64,000 nucleotides of DNA. It comes from Deltaproteobacteria bacterium (GTDB lineage: Bacteria > Desulfobacterota > Desulfuromonadia > Geobacterales > Geobacteraceae). The translations under genes were made by a program, and so were the position numbers. Below the pieces are notes generated by a model. It searched no databases. It saw nothing but the letters and a program-made list of their open reading frames with translations, and was not told the origin of the DNA. The DNA is taken from contig JAJZUQ010000004.1 of the NCBI GenBank assembly GCA_021848385.1, positions 34,679 through 98,678 on the forward strand. Direction: 5' to 3'. Positions 18,437-27,996 of the stretch are shown here, piece by piece (within the stretch, counting starts at the first letter, position 1; each line of letters opens with the position of its first letter).

Positions 18437-18463
18437 CGAAAATACTTTGTATGCGTCTCGCTG

Positions 18464-18913
18464 CTATTTGTACAACGCCTGCTCCAGTGCGGTGATCTTG
18501 TCGAGACGCCCCTGGTGCCGTCCACCTTCGAACGTGGCATCAAGCCAGATGGAAACCATCTTCCGGGCACTGTCAGTATCAAGCACCCGCCCACCGAGTA
18601 CCAGAATGTTGGCATTGTTATGTTCCTTCGCCATCTGGGCCATGAACGGGTCGGTAACGAGTGCGGCCCTCACCCCGGGGTATTTGTTGGCTACGATGGA
18701 CATCCCTATACCGGTACCGCATATAAGGATACCCTTCTCCACTTCACCGGAAGACACTTTGCGCGCCACCTTCTCGCCGAAGTCGGGATAATCCACCGAA
18801 TTGCCGTTGTCGGTACCGCAATCCACCACGTCGACCCCGCGCCCTTTGAGAAGCTCCTTCAGGGACTCCTTCAGCTCAAAACCGCCGTGATCACTCCCCA
18901 ACGCTATCATCAC
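18464..18913 (-). CDS. rpiB: ribose-5-phosphate isomerase B
   Basis: This enzyme interconverts ribulose-5-phosphate and ribose-5-phosphate. The 149-residue protein opens [13 protein letters not shown] and carries the active-site cysteine in [16 protein letters not shown] (about residue 67), as in RpiB/LacAB proteins. It sits six bases after fabF and ahead of glyA, an order common in this lineage. Confidence 0.95.
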   Translation of the reverse strand: MMIALGSDHGGFELKESLKELLKGRGVDVVDCGTDNGNSVDYPDFGEKVARKVSSGEVEKGILICGTGIGMSIVANKYPGVRAALVTDPFMAQMAKEHNNANILVLGGRVLDTDSARKMVSIWLDATFEGGRHQGRLDKITALEQALYK

Positions 18914-18919
18914 TTCCCC

Positions 18920-20146
18920 CTACACCTTCTTGAAGAGCAACGTGGCGTTGGTGCCGCCGAAGCCGAGGTTGTTGCTCATGGCACAGTTTACCTTGGCATC
19001 ACGCGCAGTGTTCGGTACGTAGTCCAGAGTACATTCGGGATCCGGCTCGCTATAGTTGATGGTCGGAGGGACAACCCCCTTATCCATCGCCATGAGCGTA
19101 AAAACCGCTTCGAGGCCACCTGCTGCACCGAGTGCATGACCGGTCATGGACTTGGTGGATGACACCATGAGTTTCTGGTCGCCGAACACCTTCCTGATGG
19201 CCATGGATTCGTACAGATCGTTCATCGGCGTTGAGGTGCCGTGGGCGTTGATGTAGTCAACATCCCCAGGGTTGAGCCCGGCATTTTTGAGTGCCATGGC
19301 CATGCAACGTGCCGCACCCTCACCTCCCGGTGCCGGTGCGGTAAGGTGATAGGCGTCGCCGGTAAGTCCGTAACCGACTACCTCGGCATAAATCTTTGCT
19401 CCCCGTTTTTTTGCGGACTCGTATTCCTCAAGCACGACGATACCAGACCCCTCCCCCAGGACGAAACCGTCGCGGTTCTTGTCAAAGGGTCGTGAGGCGC
19501 CCTGTGGATCGTCGTTACGGGTGGAAAGGGCCTTCATGACCGCAAATCCGCCGATTCCCAGCGGGGTGACGGTGGATTCCGTCCCGCCGGCGATCATGGC
19601 GTCCGCATCACCACGACGGATGATCTGGTAGGCGTCGCCGATGGAATGGGATCCCGTGGCACAGGCGGACACGGAAGAGATATTGGGACCCTTGGCACCG
19701 TACTTGATAGAAATGTGGCCCGGAGCAAGGTTGATAATCAGCATGGGGATGAAAAATGGCGAGATCTTCTTGTAACCACCCTCTTGCAGCGCGGTATGGT
19801 ACCTCTCGATGGACGGAAGACCACCAAGACCTGCTCCCACGAGCACGCCGACCCGCTCCGCGTTGCTTTCGTCGATAACGAGGCCGGAATCCTCCATGGC
19901 GTAATGGGCGGCAGCAAGGGAATACTGGATAAAGAGATCCATCTTCTTGATCTCTTTCTTGTCGATGAAATCTTCGGGATTGAAGTCCTTGACTTCACCG
20001 GCGATCCGGACCGGCATATCAGTGGCGTCAAACCTAGTGATCTCGCCAATCCCGGACTTGCCAGCGACGAGGGCATCCCAGTTTTTCCCGTTGCCACAAC
20101 CCAAGGGGGATACGACACCGACCCCGGTTACAACTACTCTTCTCAT
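18920..20146 (-). CDS. fabF: 3-oxoacyl-ACP synthase II
   Basis: This condensing enzyme elongates acyl-ACP with malonyl-ACP in fatty acid synthesis. The 408 residues contain the nucleophile in [16 protein letters not shown] (about residue 160) and the two histidines in [11 protein letters not shown] and [11 protein letters not shown], giving the C-H-H triad of KAS I/II enzymes. It follows acpP, separated by an intrinsic terminator-like hairpin. Confidence 0.97.
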   Translation of the reverse strand: MRRVVVTGVGVVSPLGCGNGKNWDALVAGKSGIGEITRFDATDMPVRIAGEVKDFNPEDFIDKKEIKKMDLFIQYSLAAAHYAMEDSGLVIDESNAERVGVLVGAGLGGLPSIERYHTALQEGGYKKISPFFIPMLIINLAPGHISIKYGAKGPNISSVSACATGSHSIGDAYQIIRRGDADAMIAGGTESTVTPLGIGGFAVMKALSTRNDDPQGASRPFDKNRDGFVLGEGSGIVVLEEYESAKKRGAKIYAEVVGYGLTGDAYHLTAPAPGGEGAARCMAMALKNAGLNPGDVDYINAHGTSTPMNDLYESMAIRKVFGDQKLMVSSTKSMTGHALGAAGGLEAVFTLMAMDKGVVPPTINYSEPDPECTLDYVPNTARDAKVNCAMSNNLGFGGTNATLLFKKV

Positions 20147-20208
20147 AAACGCATTCTCCTCGGCATCAACATCGCTTCAAAATTGGTGACACATTTTCTA
20201 AAAGAAAA

Positions 20209-20227
20209 GGGGAAGTGCGTCTTCCCC
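20209..20227 (-). terminator. terminator/attenuator between acpP and fabF
   Basis: On the minus strand GGGGAAG-ACGCA-CTTCCCC forms a perfect seven-base-pair stem with a five-base loop, followed by TTTTCTTTT. It lies 12 bases after the acpP stop and 62 before the fabF ATG, so it probably lowers fabF output relative to the abundant carrier protein. Confidence 0.75.
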
Positions 20228-20238
20228 TCCTGTATCAA

Positions 20239-20472
20239 TCAGGTATGGTCGGTAATATAGTCAACAGCGTCCTGTACGGACTGGATCTTCTCGGCATCTT
20301 CATCGGAAATTTCGATGTCGAACTCTTCTTCGAGAGCCATAACAAGCTCAACAGTATCGAGGGAATCGGCACCGAGATCGTCCATGAAGGAAGCTTCGTT
20401 GGTCACCTGGGCCTCATCAACGCCGAGCTGTTCGGCTACGATTTCTTTTACTCTTTTGTCAATCGTTGACAT
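20239..20472 (-). CDS. acpP: acyl carrier protein
   Basis: This is the 77-residue acidic carrier of acyl chains. Ser37 in [13 protein letters not shown] is the 4'-phosphopantetheine attachment site. GGAGG lies eight to nine bases ahead of the ATG. It sits between fabG and fabF. Confidence 0.98.
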   Translation of the reverse strand: MSTIDKRVKEIVAEQLGVDEAQVTNEASFMDDLGADSLDTVELVMALEEEFDIEISDEDAEKIQSVQDAVDYITDHT

Positions 20473-20532
20473 TCTTCCTACCTCCGTTGTTTGTGTTTAC
20501 CTTTTCAGGTTTCAATGACTAAGCAATGTAGC

Positions 20533-20560
20533 TTCATAACATGAATCAGGGAAATTGCAA
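20533..20560 (-). promoter_or_regulatory. candidate acpP promoter
   Basis: Read on the minus strand, TTGCAA (20560-20555) and TATGAA (20538-20533) are 16 bases apart, about 60 bases upstream of acpP and after the fabG stop. A private acpP promoter followed by a terminator would let acpP be made in excess. Confidence 0.45.
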
Positions 20561-20571
20561 ACGATATTTTT

Positions 20572-21309
20572 CTACATGTACATGCCGCCGTTTACCGACA
20601 AAACATGACCGGTAATATAACCGGAGGCCTCTGCCGTGAGGAATGTCACGGCGTTTGCTATATCCTCGGACGTACCGAGCCGTTCCAGGGGAATCTGGGC
20701 GGTGAGTTCGGCCCGCACCTTTTCGGAGAGGGCATCAGTCATCGCCGTGGCAATGAAGCCGGGGGCAACGGCATTGACCGTAACATTGCGCTTCGCAAGC
20801 TCACGGGCATTTGACTTGGTAAGACCGATGAGACCTGCCTTGCTGGCGCAGTAGTTGGCCTGGCCGGCATTCCCCATCTGCCCGACGACCGACGCGATGT
20901 TGACGATACGGCCGTAACGCTGCTTGGCCATCACCTTGGATGCCGCACGGGTGCAGAGGAACGCTCCCTTGAGGTTAACGGAGAGAACTGCGTCCCAATC
21001 CTCGTCCTTCATCCGCAGAAGAAGGCCGTCACGCGTTATGCCGGCGTTGTTGATCAGAATATCGACACGTCCAAACGCCGCAACCGCCTCATCGATCATG
21101 CGGTTTGCATCCTCGGCAACGGTCACATTACCCACAACCGCCAGGGCCTTGACTCCCGACGCCTTCAACTCTGCAACAACCGCATCGGTAGCCGCCTGGT
21201 CAATGTCAACGGCCACGATCGTCGCTCCGGCAGCAGCAAGTGAAAGAGCTATGCTTTTGCCTATTCCGCGGGAAGCTCCCGTGATGACAGCTATTTTATC
21301 CTTTGGCAC
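20572..21309 (-). CDS. fabG: 3-oxoacyl-ACP reductase
   Basis: This NADPH-dependent reductase performs the first reductive step of fatty acid elongation (245 residues). The short-chain dehydrogenase motifs are present: GASRGIGKSIA for cofactor binding (about 11-21), NNAG (about 88-91) and the catalytic Ser-Tyr-Lys set with YCASKAG near 153-159. Confidence 0.97.
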   Translation of the reverse strand: MPKDKIAVITGASRGIGKSIALSLAAAGATIVAVDIDQAATDAVVAELKASGVKALAVVGNVTVAEDANRMIDEAVAAFGRVDILINNAGITRDGLLLRMKDEDWDAVLSVNLKGAFLCTRAASKVMAKQRYGRIVNIASVVGQMGNAGQANYCASKAGLIGLTKSNARELAKRNVTVNAVAPGFIATAMTDALSEKVRAELTAQIPLERLGTSEDIANAVTFLTAEASGYITGHVLSVNGGMYM

Positions 21310-21446
21310 TGGTCTCTCCTTTCAGTCTGTATACCCGTCAGATTTTTATACCTATTGGTCACGTATCGGCAAAGGCCGTTCTCAATCCGTTTCAGACACA
21401 AGCTTGTCCGCCATGAACGCCCGTCCTGAGAATGCCCAGCGAAGAA

Positions 21447-22367
21447 CTAGCCGCAAAGGGGCGCAAGCCCTGCCGCATCCTCGAAGTTGGCGGTGGAGAC
21501 CTCTTTGGTGATCCGCTTGACGAGGCCGGACAGTACCTTCCCGGGACCGATCTCGATGAACGAGGTAACCCCAAGGCTTACCATCTCCTGAACGGATGCG
21601 TCCCACAATACCGGTGCGCTCACCTGACGGATGAGCAGTTCCTTTACCCGTCCCCTGTCGTCGTTTGCCTTCGCCTCAACGTTGGTGATCACAGGAACCG
21701 CCAGTTCGTTCAACGCGACATTGTCCAGGACGCCTGCAAGTTTTTCTCCGGCCGGCACCATGAGGGGCGAATGGAAAGGAGCGCTTACCGGCAGCAACAT
21801 CGCCTTGCGGAACCCGCGCCCCTTGGCGATTTCGATGGCACGATTCACCGCCCCGGCATGGCCGGCAATCACAATCTGGCCGGGGGAATTGAAATTGGCC
21901 GGCGCAACGATCTCCCCCTGGGCCGCCTCGGCACAGATTGCGGCAAGGACATCCGCCTCTACACTGAGTATGGCGGCCATGGCGCCGACACCGACAGGCA
22001 CGGCTTCCTGCATGAAGGCACCACGGGAACGGACCGTCCGGAGCGCGTCACCGAACTCCATGGCACCGCTGGCAACGAGGGCGGAATATTCACCGAGGGA
22101 ATGGCCCGCCAGAAAAGCTGGCGCGAGACCCGTCTCCGCCTTCAGCACCCGCAGCGCAGCCACACTCGTGGCAAGAATTGCCGGCTGGGTATTCGTCGTG
22201 AGCTTGAGATCTTCTTCCGGCCCCTCGAAACAGAGCGTGGAGAGTTTGGCCCCGAGGGCGTCGTCAGCCTCGGCAAAGGCATGCCTGGCGAGGGGAAAAT
22301 TATCAACCAGATTCTTCCCCATACCCGCGTACTGGGACCCCTGGCCGGGGAAAATAAATGCTTTCAT
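21447..22367 (-). CDS. fabD: malonyl-CoA:ACP transacylase
   Basis: This enzyme transfers malonyl groups from CoA to ACP (306 residues). It opens FIFPGQGSQYAGMG, carries the nucleophile in GHSLGEYSAL (Ser about 92) and the catalytic histidine near PVSAPFHSPLM. A 137-base gap separates it from fabG; no gene or terminator was seen there. Confidence 0.97.
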   Translation of the reverse strand: MKAFIFPGQGSQYAGMGKNLVDNFPLARHAFAEADDALGAKLSTLCFEGPEEDLKLTTNTQPAILATSVAALRVLKAETGLAPAFLAGHSLGEYSALVASGAMEFGDALRTVRSRGAFMQEAVPVGVGAMAAILSVEADVLAAICAEAAQGEIVAPANFNSPGQIVIAGHAGAVNRAIEIAKGRGFRKAMLLPVSAPFHSPLMVPAGEKLAGVLDNVALNELAVPVITNVEAKANDDRGRVKELLIRQVSAPVLWDASVQEMVSLGVTSFIEIGPGKVLSGLVKRITKEVSTANFEDAAGLAPLCG

Positions 22368-22383
22368 GGAAAATGATTCCTTT

Positions 22384-23370
22384 CTATGACTGCCAGCGCA
22401 GCAGAACCGCTCCCCAGGTGAGCCCGCCGCCGAAGGCGTCGAACATCACGAGATCGCCGTTCTTGATTCTGCCGGACCTGTTCGCCTCATCGAGTGCAAT
22501 CGGGATCGAGGCACTCGAAGTATTCCCGTAACGCTCAAGGTTTATGAACACCTTGCCACTCTCCAGGCCGAGGCGCTTTCCTATGGCATCGATGATGCGC
22601 CGATTCGCCTGATGGGGGATAAAGAGATCAAGATCGGCTACCGTCAGGTTGTTGGCATCCAGAGCCTCATGGGCGACCTCCTCCATAGCGCGCACCGCCA
22701 GCTTGAACACCTCGTTCCCCTGCATGGAAATGTAGACGAGCCTGTCGTCGAGCGTCTTCTGGGTTGCCGGATTGCGGTTGCCGCACCCCGGCTGGTAGAG
22801 GAGTTCCCAGTAGCTGCCATCGCTGTGGATGTGGGTTGAAAGAATTCCGCCAGCCTCATTCCCCGCTTCGACGACAGCTGCACCCGCACCGTCGCCGAAC
22901 AGGCAGCAGGTATTCCGGTCGGTCCAGTCAACGATACGGGAGAGAACCTCTGTCCCTATCACGAGGACCTTCCTTGCAGACCCGCAACGGATCGCCTTGT
23001 CAGCGAGGGAAAGGCCGAAGAGGAACCCGGAACAGGCAGCCGATATATCAAAGGCGGCGGCTTTCGTGGCTTTCAGGTTCTGCTGCACGATACAGGCGGT
23101 TGAGGGGAAGGGAAAATCGGGAGTGACCGTTGCTACAATGATAAGATCGAGTTCATCAGCTCTGACGCCGGCCATTTGCAGGGCACGCTCGGCAGCCAGA
23201 GTAGCAAACATCGAGGTAAACTCCCCTTCGACTGCTATGTGCCGTTCCTTGATGCCGGTCCTGGTAACAACCCACTCGTCGCTTGTATCGACCATCTTTT
23301 CCAGGTCAAGATTGGTCAGAATTCTGTCGGGCACCGCTGAACCGGTGCCGGTAATCGTCGCCCGCTGCAT
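22384..23370 (-). CDS. fabH: 3-oxoacyl-ACP synthase III
   Basis: This enzyme starts fatty acid synthesis by condensing acetyl-CoA with malonyl-ACP. The protein has about 328 residues; the ATG at 23370 is preferred to GTG 23379 because AAGG sits eight bases ahead. The C-H-N triad is visible: Cys in DISAACSGFLFG (about 112), His in FIPHQANRRI and Asn in RYGNTSSASIP. It is 14 bp from plsX, as in most bacteria. Confidence 0.97.
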   Translation of the reverse strand: MQRATITGTGSAVPDRILTNLDLEKMVDTSDEWVVTRTGIKERHIAVEGEFTSMFATLAAERALQMAGVRADELDLIIVATVTPDFPFPSTACIVQQNLKATKAAAFDISAACSGFLFGLSLADKAIRCGSARKVLVIGTEVLSRIVDWTDRNTCCLFGDGAGAAVVEAGNEAGGILSTHIHSDGSYWELLYQPGCGNRNPATQKTLDDRLVYISMQGNEVFKLAVRAMEEVAHEALDANNLTVADLDLFIPHQANRRIIDAIGKRLGLESGKVFINLERYGNTSSASIPIALDEANRSGRIKNGDLVMFDAFGGGLTWGAVLLRWQS

Positions 23371-23384
23371 CAGTCCCACCTTTT

Positions 23385-24425
23385 TTAACCAGCCACCTGA
23401 TCCTGAACTGGCACACGCTGTTGTTCTGTGATCGAGTAATTTGCCTGGAGCTTTTCCGCCATCCGCTCGTTCACCCCTTTTTCTGCGTACTCATGGGCAA
23501 ACCTGATGGCATTCTTGATCGCCTTGGCGTTGGAGCCGCCATGACTGATCATGCCGACACCGTTGATCCCGAGAAGCGGGGCACCGCCATACTCGGCATA
23601 ATCCACTTTTTTCTTGAACTTTTTGAATGCCGTGCGGGCAAGGAGATAACCGAACTGCGCAAAGATACTCTTCTTGAACTCTTCCCTGAGCATCTTCCCC
23701 ACAGCTTCGGCGAGCCCCTCCGAAAGCTTCAGCACGACGTTGCCGACAAATCCGTCACAAACCACGACGTCCACGTGACCGTTAAAGATGTCGCGGCCTT
23801 CCACATAGCCGACATAATCAAGGGAGATGTTTTTCAGAATGGCAGACGTCTCCCGCGTCAGATCATTCCCCTTGCTCTCCTCTTCACCGTTGGATAGCAG
23901 GCCGATGCGGGGATTGGCGATACCCATCACGGATCTCGCATACACTTCACCCATGATGGCAAACTGGACGAGGTTGAGTGGTTTGCAGTCCACATTTCCC
24001 CCGACATCCAGCACCAACGTGCGATCACGCAATGTGGGGAAAAGCTGGGCAATGGCAGGGCGGTCGATACCGGGGAGTCGCTTGAGCACGAACATTCCCG
24101 CAGCCATGGTCGCACCGGAATTACCGGCGCTCACCACTGCGGCTGCCTTCCCCGCCTTCACCAGTTCAAAGGCGACCCGAATGGAAGAATCCTTCTTCTT
24201 CCGGACGGCATCCGACGCTGAATCATGCATTCCAACGACTTCACTTGCATGGTGCACGTCAATGTCAAGCCCATTGCAATCGTGTTTTGCAAGTTCCTGG
24301 CGCAGCCTGTCGGTATCGCCTACCAACGTAACGGGAATACCGAATTCCCTCACAGCGGCAACAGCCCCCTCAACTTCGACAACGGGAGCATTATCGCCGC
24401 CCATCGCATCAACAGCAACTCTCAT
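23385..24425 (-). CDS. plsX: phosphate acyltransferase
   Basis: This enzyme makes acyl-phosphate from acyl-ACP for phospholipid synthesis (346 residues). It opens [13 protein letters not shown], the family signature, and contains [26 protein letters not shown] central glycine-rich turns. It lies between rpmF and fabH, the standard arrangement linking ribosome and lipid synthesis. Confidence 0.97.
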   Translation of the reverse strand: MRVAVDAMGGDNAPVVEVEGAVAAVREFGIPVTLVGDTDRLRQELAKHDCNGLDIDVHHASEVVGMHDSASDAVRKKKDSSIRVAFELVKAGKAAAVVSAGNSGATMAAGMFVLKRLPGIDRPAIAQLFPTLRDRTLVLDVGGNVDCKPLNLVQFAIMGEVYARSVMGIANPRIGLLSNGEEESKGNDLTRETSAILKNISLDYVGYVEGRDIFNGHVDVVVCDGFVGNVVLKLSEGLAEAVGKMLREEFKKSIFAQFGYLLARTAFKKFKKKVDYAEYGGAPLLGINGVGMISHGGSNAKAIKNAIRFAHEYAEKGVNERMAEKLQANYSITEQQRVPVQDQVAG

Positions 24426-24473
24426 ATGACCCCTGGACGTAGCTGTCCGGCCAGGACGACCGGGACAACCGAC

Positions 24474-24656
24474 TTACAGATCCTCTGCCTTCAGAACTTC
24501 TTTGCCTTTATACGTGCCGCAGGAAGGACAGGCACGATGGGGAAGCTTGGGGGCCTTGCACTGGGGGCAGGTCGAGACATTGGGAGGGGTAAGAAAATCA
24601 TGGGCCCTCCTCATATTCTTGCGGGACTTGGAGGTTTTCTTCTTAGGTACTGCCAT
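24474..24656 (-). CDS. rpmF: 50S ribosomal protein L32
   Basis: This is a 60-residue basic ribosomal protein opening [18 protein letters not shown]. Two cysteine pairs (CPQC and CPSCG) indicate the zinc-binding form. It follows the DUF177 gene by 13 bp. Confidence 0.98.
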   Translation of the reverse strand: MAVPKKKTSKSRKNMRRAHDFLTPPNVSTCPQCKAPKLPHRACPSCGTYKGKEVLKAEDL

Positions 24657-24669
24657 GGTAGTTTCTCCT

Positions 24670-25209
24670 TTACTTTTCTGTCTTAAAGTTCTTCAAGGCG
24701 TTGAATTTCAGATTAATATCCTGCCGGTCGCAGCCACATTCAGCCACATTAAGGTCTGTACCGCAGTTGCCGCACAATCCCCGGCAATCCTCCCGGCACA
24801 GAGGTTTGATCGGGATAGCAAGCAGAACCTGCTCGGTGATCTCGTTGGTAAAATCTATTTCGTCCCCTTCGTAGGTCACAGATATGAGGTCTTCCTCAGC
24901 CAGTTCGACCTCGTCCTCATCCTGCTGCAACCCTGCATCCTTCGAGTAGACGATGGTGAATGCGGACACCACGTCGTGAACTGTCTCGACGAGACAGCGT
25001 GAACAACCCATCCCCACGGCGGTTGCTACATTACCGTGGACCCGGATATGGTCATACTCCCTGACTATGGTGAGATGTATGTCAAGCGGCCGCACAAACC
25101 TGCATTCGCCGGACGTCTCCATCGCCAGCAGCGTCGGGTAATCAACGACCCGCTCTTCGCCGGCAAGGGTAAGCGCCTTTTCCTTTATATCATGTACGCG
25201 AATATTCAC
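24670..25209 (-). CDS. DUF177/YceD protein
   Basis: This is a YceD-family protein of about 179 residues encoded ahead of rpmF, an almost universal bacterial pairing; members are linked to 23S rRNA accumulation. GTG at 25209 ([11 protein letters not shown]) fits the family N-terminus better than GTG at 25221. A CSRC pair near residue 70 and a [13 protein letters not shown] block near 150 give the expected cysteine-rich pattern. It is the first gene of the rpmF-fab transcript. Confidence 0.9.
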   Translation of the reverse strand: MNIRVHDIKEKALTLAGEERVVDYPTLLAMETSGECRFVRPLDIHLTIVREYDHIRVHGNVATAVGMGCSRCLVETVHDVVSAFTIVYSKDAGLQQDEDEVELAEEDLISVTYEGDEIDFTNEITEQVLLAIPIKPLCREDCRGLCGNCGTDLNVAECGCDRQDINLKFNALKNFKTEK

Positions 25210-25243
25210 ACAATGCCCCACAGTGCCGCATCCAAAGCTTTTC

Positions 25244-25271
25244 AGTATATAGACGGGGAAGTTTTTGTCAA
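25244..25271 (-). promoter_or_regulatory. sigma-70 promoter of the DUF177-rpmF-plsX-fab operon
   Basis: On the minus strand a consensus TTGACA (25271-25266) and TATACT (25249-25244) are 16 bases apart. Transcription would start about 25237, 20-30 bases ahead of the first gene. This is the best-scoring promoter by eye in the window. Confidence 0.7.
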
Positions 25272-25395
25272 GGAAAATCAGATACTACGGCATGATAAGC
25301 ACCAGATTGCGGGAGCTTTCCTAAATACCCTATTACCCCATTTTTTGCAAGCAGAAAGGGACACTCGGCGACACCGGGCAAACCGCTGTTCCGTT

Positions 25396-25749
25396 TCAGA
25401 TGACTATCGTCTCGTCTGGTCTTAAGGGAGATTGCTGCGGTGAAGTGAGACTTCGGTAGAAGAGGACAAAAAACAGCAGTATAACCGCAACTAGAACCAG
25501 CCACGTCCGGACAAGCCTTATGTGACTGCTGTCCGCCCGGTTGCGGAGTGCTCCGGCCAGGGCAATCATGATTCCCAGACCACTGCAGAGGCCGCCACTG
25601 AAGAGCCCAACGGCAATAAAGCTTTTCTGGGCCGGAATCGTGAGAGAAAGAAGCCGGGTCACGTCGTCATTGAAGAACGTGCTCAGGATAATGACAACGA
25701 TGCCTGCTATGATCAGATTCAGACCAGACCTGACGGTACGCTTGTTCAT
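25396..25749 (-). CDS. small membrane protein of unknown function
   Basis: This is a 117-residue protein with three likely transmembrane segments (about 9-25, 40-65, 80-100), a short basic N-terminus and a polar tail ending PDETIVI. I do not recognise the family. It follows the YrdC-type gene by 16 bases in the opposite sense of reading order (that gene is upstream), so the two may be cotranscribed. Confidence 0.65.
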   Translation of the reverse strand: MNKRTVRSGLNLIIAGIVVIILSTFFNDDVTRLLSLTIPAQKSFIAVGLFSGGLCSGLGIMIALAGALRNRADSSHIRLVRTWLVLVAVILLFFVLFYRSLTSPQQSPLRPDETIVI

Positions 25750-25765
25750 GGGGAATAGCAGCCTT

Positions 25766-26374
25766 TCAGACGCACCAGCTCACATCCCCCATCCCCTTGC
25801 GGAGCACCTCGGGGACATCGCCCACCAGGCTTACCACCGAACTCACCTCGGCAGAAAGGAAGCCGCCATCGATGATAAGATCAAGCTGCTTCCCCATTGC
25901 CTGTTCGACGAGGAAGGGATCCCCGATAGGTTCTTCGCCCGAAAGGTTGGCACTGGTGGTAATGATAGGATGACCGAGCCTCTGCACCAGGGAGAGACAG
26001 ATCGGATTATCGGGGATCCTGATCCCGACAGTCTTCTGTTTGGTCTGCACGAGATCGGGGACAATGGACGATGCATCCATGACAAAGGTGTAAGGGCCGG
26101 GAAGGAGGCGCTTCATCACCTTGAAGGCATAATTGCTCACCTTGGCGTAGCGGGCAACTTCGGAGAGATCGGAACAGATGAACGAAAAGGGTTTTTTCTT
26201 CTCCCGCTGTTTGAGGATATAGATCCGCTCGATCCCCTTTTTATTGAAGATGCTGCAGCCGATACCGTAGGTCGTGTCGGTGGGATAGGCAATGATGCCT
26301 CCGCGCTCCAGCACCTCTGCAACCTTGGCAATCAGCCGTTCCTGCGGATTTTCCGGATTTATCGCCAGTAGCAT
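25766..26374 (-). CDS. L-threonylcarbamoyladenylate synthase-type protein (YrdC/Sua5 family)
   Basis: This family makes threonylcarbamoyl-AMP for the t6A37 tRNA modification. The protein has about 202 residues when started at ATG 26374, just after the stop of the aminopeptidase gene. Family motifs are GGIIAYPTDTTYGIGC (about 25-40), KQREKKKPF and the SAN block in ITTSANLSGEE. It lacks the C-terminal Sua5 domain. Since many genomes carry a second, YciO-like member, the exact paralogue is not certain. Confidence 0.88.
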   Translation of the reverse strand: MLLAINPENPQERLIAKVAEVLERGGIIAYPTDTTYGIGCSIFNKKGIERIYILKQREKKKPFSFICSDLSEVARYAKVSNYAFKVMKRLLPGPYTFVMDASSIVPDLVQTKQKTVGIRIPDNPICLSLVQRLGHPIITTSANLSGEEPIGDPFLVEQAMGKQLDLIIDGGFLSAEVSSVVSLVGDVPEVLRKGMGDVSWCV

Positions 26375-26375
26375 G

Positions 26376-27479
26376 TCAATCCCGCGGGTTGAGTTCAAGC
26401 AGGCTCTTGTGAACAAACAGGCCATCTTTCTGGATAAGCGTACTGTCGAACCATATCTCCCCGTCTCCTTTGAGCAACTTCACCATGTCCCAGTGGACTG
26501 CCGAACGGTTGCCATTGTCACAATCGTCGTAACACTGGCCGGGGGTGAAGTGGATCGACCCGAATATCTTCTCGTCAAAGAGGATGTTCCTCATCGGCTC
26601 CGTAATGCCGGGATTCACGCCAATTGCAAACTCGCCGATATAGCGGGCACCGGGATCGGTATCAAGGATCCTGTTGAGTTCCCTGTCCATGCCGGAAGAT
26701 GTGGCCTTGACGATCTTCCCCTTGCGGAAATCCAGCCGGATGGATGTAAACTCTTTCCCCTGGTAGAGGGTGGGACAGTTGTACGTAATGTAGCCTTCCA
26801 CCGACTCCTTGACCGGCGCGGTAAACACCTCGCCGTCCGGTATATTGAACCGTCCGTCGCACTTGACACCCGGAAGCCCTTTGATGCTGAAGGAAAGATC
26901 CGTGTCGGATGCAATGATCCGGACCCGGTCGGTCTTGTCCATCAGCTTTTTCAGTTTATCCTGTTTGCGCGATTCCTGTGCCCAGTCGATGCAGCAGGCG
27001 GAAAAGAGGTAGTCCTCGTACTCTTCCAGGCTCATCTTGGCTTCCTGGGCAGCACCATGTGTCGGATACCGGGTAATGACCCAGCGGGTGTGCTTGACCC
27101 GCCAATCGCTGATCGGTCTGACCACCTTGGCGTAGGAGACCATCGCCTCCTGCCGCGCCTTTGCCATGACCATGGAATTGTCGCCGGCGGAGATCGCGAT
27201 GAAGACGTCCACCTTTTTCATAAAGTCGAGCTTGTGCTGGGGAAAATAGGCAAGCTGTTCCTTGCCGGCGCTGTTATAGAAGTGACGGCTCAGTTCAGGG
27301 AGTGAAAAGTCGTACTCCACGTAACGGGCACCTTTACCAAGGCACTGGATGTAGAGCTCCTTGACGAGCGGAGCCGCCTCGAAACCACTGGCGCTGATAA
27401 GAACGATGTCGCCTTTTTTGACCCTGGTTGAATAGTTGACCAGGACATCTGCCAGTTCGGTAATTCGCGGGTCTTTCAT
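26376..27479 (-). CDS. M29-family aminopeptidase
   Basis: This is a 367-residue metallopeptidase of the M29 (AmpS/aminopeptidase T) family. The metal and catalytic residues fall in the second half: NIPDGEVFTAP (Glu about 245), IGEFAIGVN (Glu about 310) and the histidines in SIHFTPGQ and HWDM near 335-350. The stop is two bases from the YrdC-type start, so they share a transcript. The substrate range is not readable. Confidence 0.88.
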   Translation of the reverse strand: MKDPRITELADVLVNYSTRVKKGDIVLISASGFEAAPLVKELYIQCLGKGARYVEYDFSLPELSRHFYNSAGKEQLAYFPQHKLDFMKKVDVFIAISAGDNSMVMAKARQEAMVSYAKVVRPISDWRVKHTRWVITRYPTHGAAQEAKMSLEEYEDYLFSACCIDWAQESRKQDKLKKLMDKTDRVRIIASDTDLSFSIKGLPGVKCDGRFNIPDGEVFTAPVKESVEGYITYNCPTLYQGKEFTSIRLDFRKGKIVKATSSGMDRELNRILDTDPGARYIGEFAIGVNPGITEPMRNILFDEKIFGSIHFTPGQCYDDCDNGNRSAVHWDMVKLLKGDGEIWFDSTLIQKDGLFVHKSLLELNPRD

Positions 27480-27528
27480 CGTGCATTCCTTGTCGTAAGA
27501 AAGTTGGTGGCCTCAGAGACTTGCAACG

Positions 27529-27996
27529 TTACCGCCCCGTATGGCCGAATCCACCGTCACCCCGGTGGGTCTCGTCGAGGTCGTCGACCTCCACCAGCAA
27601 CGCCCTGCTGACCGGTGCCACCACCAACTGGGCGATCCGTTCGCCATTCCTTATGGTAAACGGGTCCCTGCCGTGATTGATGACAATCACCCCGATCTCG
27701 CCGCGATAATCCGCGTCGATGGTGCCGGGAGAATTGACCAGAGCAATACCATGCTTGAGGGCAAGACCGCTTCGGGGGCGAACCTGGGCTTCATAACCGT
27801 CAGGGAGCGCAATGGCGATGCCGGTGGGAACCAGGATCCGTTCCCCGGGCCGAAGAACCACGTCGGCAGCCAGTTCTGCCGAGAGATCCATACCAGCGGC
27901 ATGGGACGTCATATACCGGGGGAGAGGAGCAGCCCCCCCCCTCACCCGCTTGATCCGTACCGGAATTGTCATTGTGTTGTCGGTCATGAGAGTCAT
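27529..27996 (-). CDS. dut: dUTP diphosphatase
   Basis: This homotrimeric enzyme hydrolyses dUTP to keep uracil out of DNA. The 155 residues show [20 protein letters not shown], the catalytic-aspartate motif [13 protein letters not shown] and the C-terminal [11 protein letters not shown] arm (His where Ser is common). ATG at 27996 directly follows the M16 peptidase stop; ATG 27987 is an alternative. It closes the long rimP-to-dut run. Confidence 0.95.
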   Translation of the reverse strand: MTLMTDNTMTIPVRIKRVRGGAAPLPRYMTSHAAGMDLSAELAADVVLRPGERILVPTGIAIALPDGYEAQVRPRSGLALKHGIALVNSPGTIDADYRGEIGVIVINHGRDPFTIRNGERIAQLVVAPVSRALLVEVDDLDETHRGDGGFGHTGR

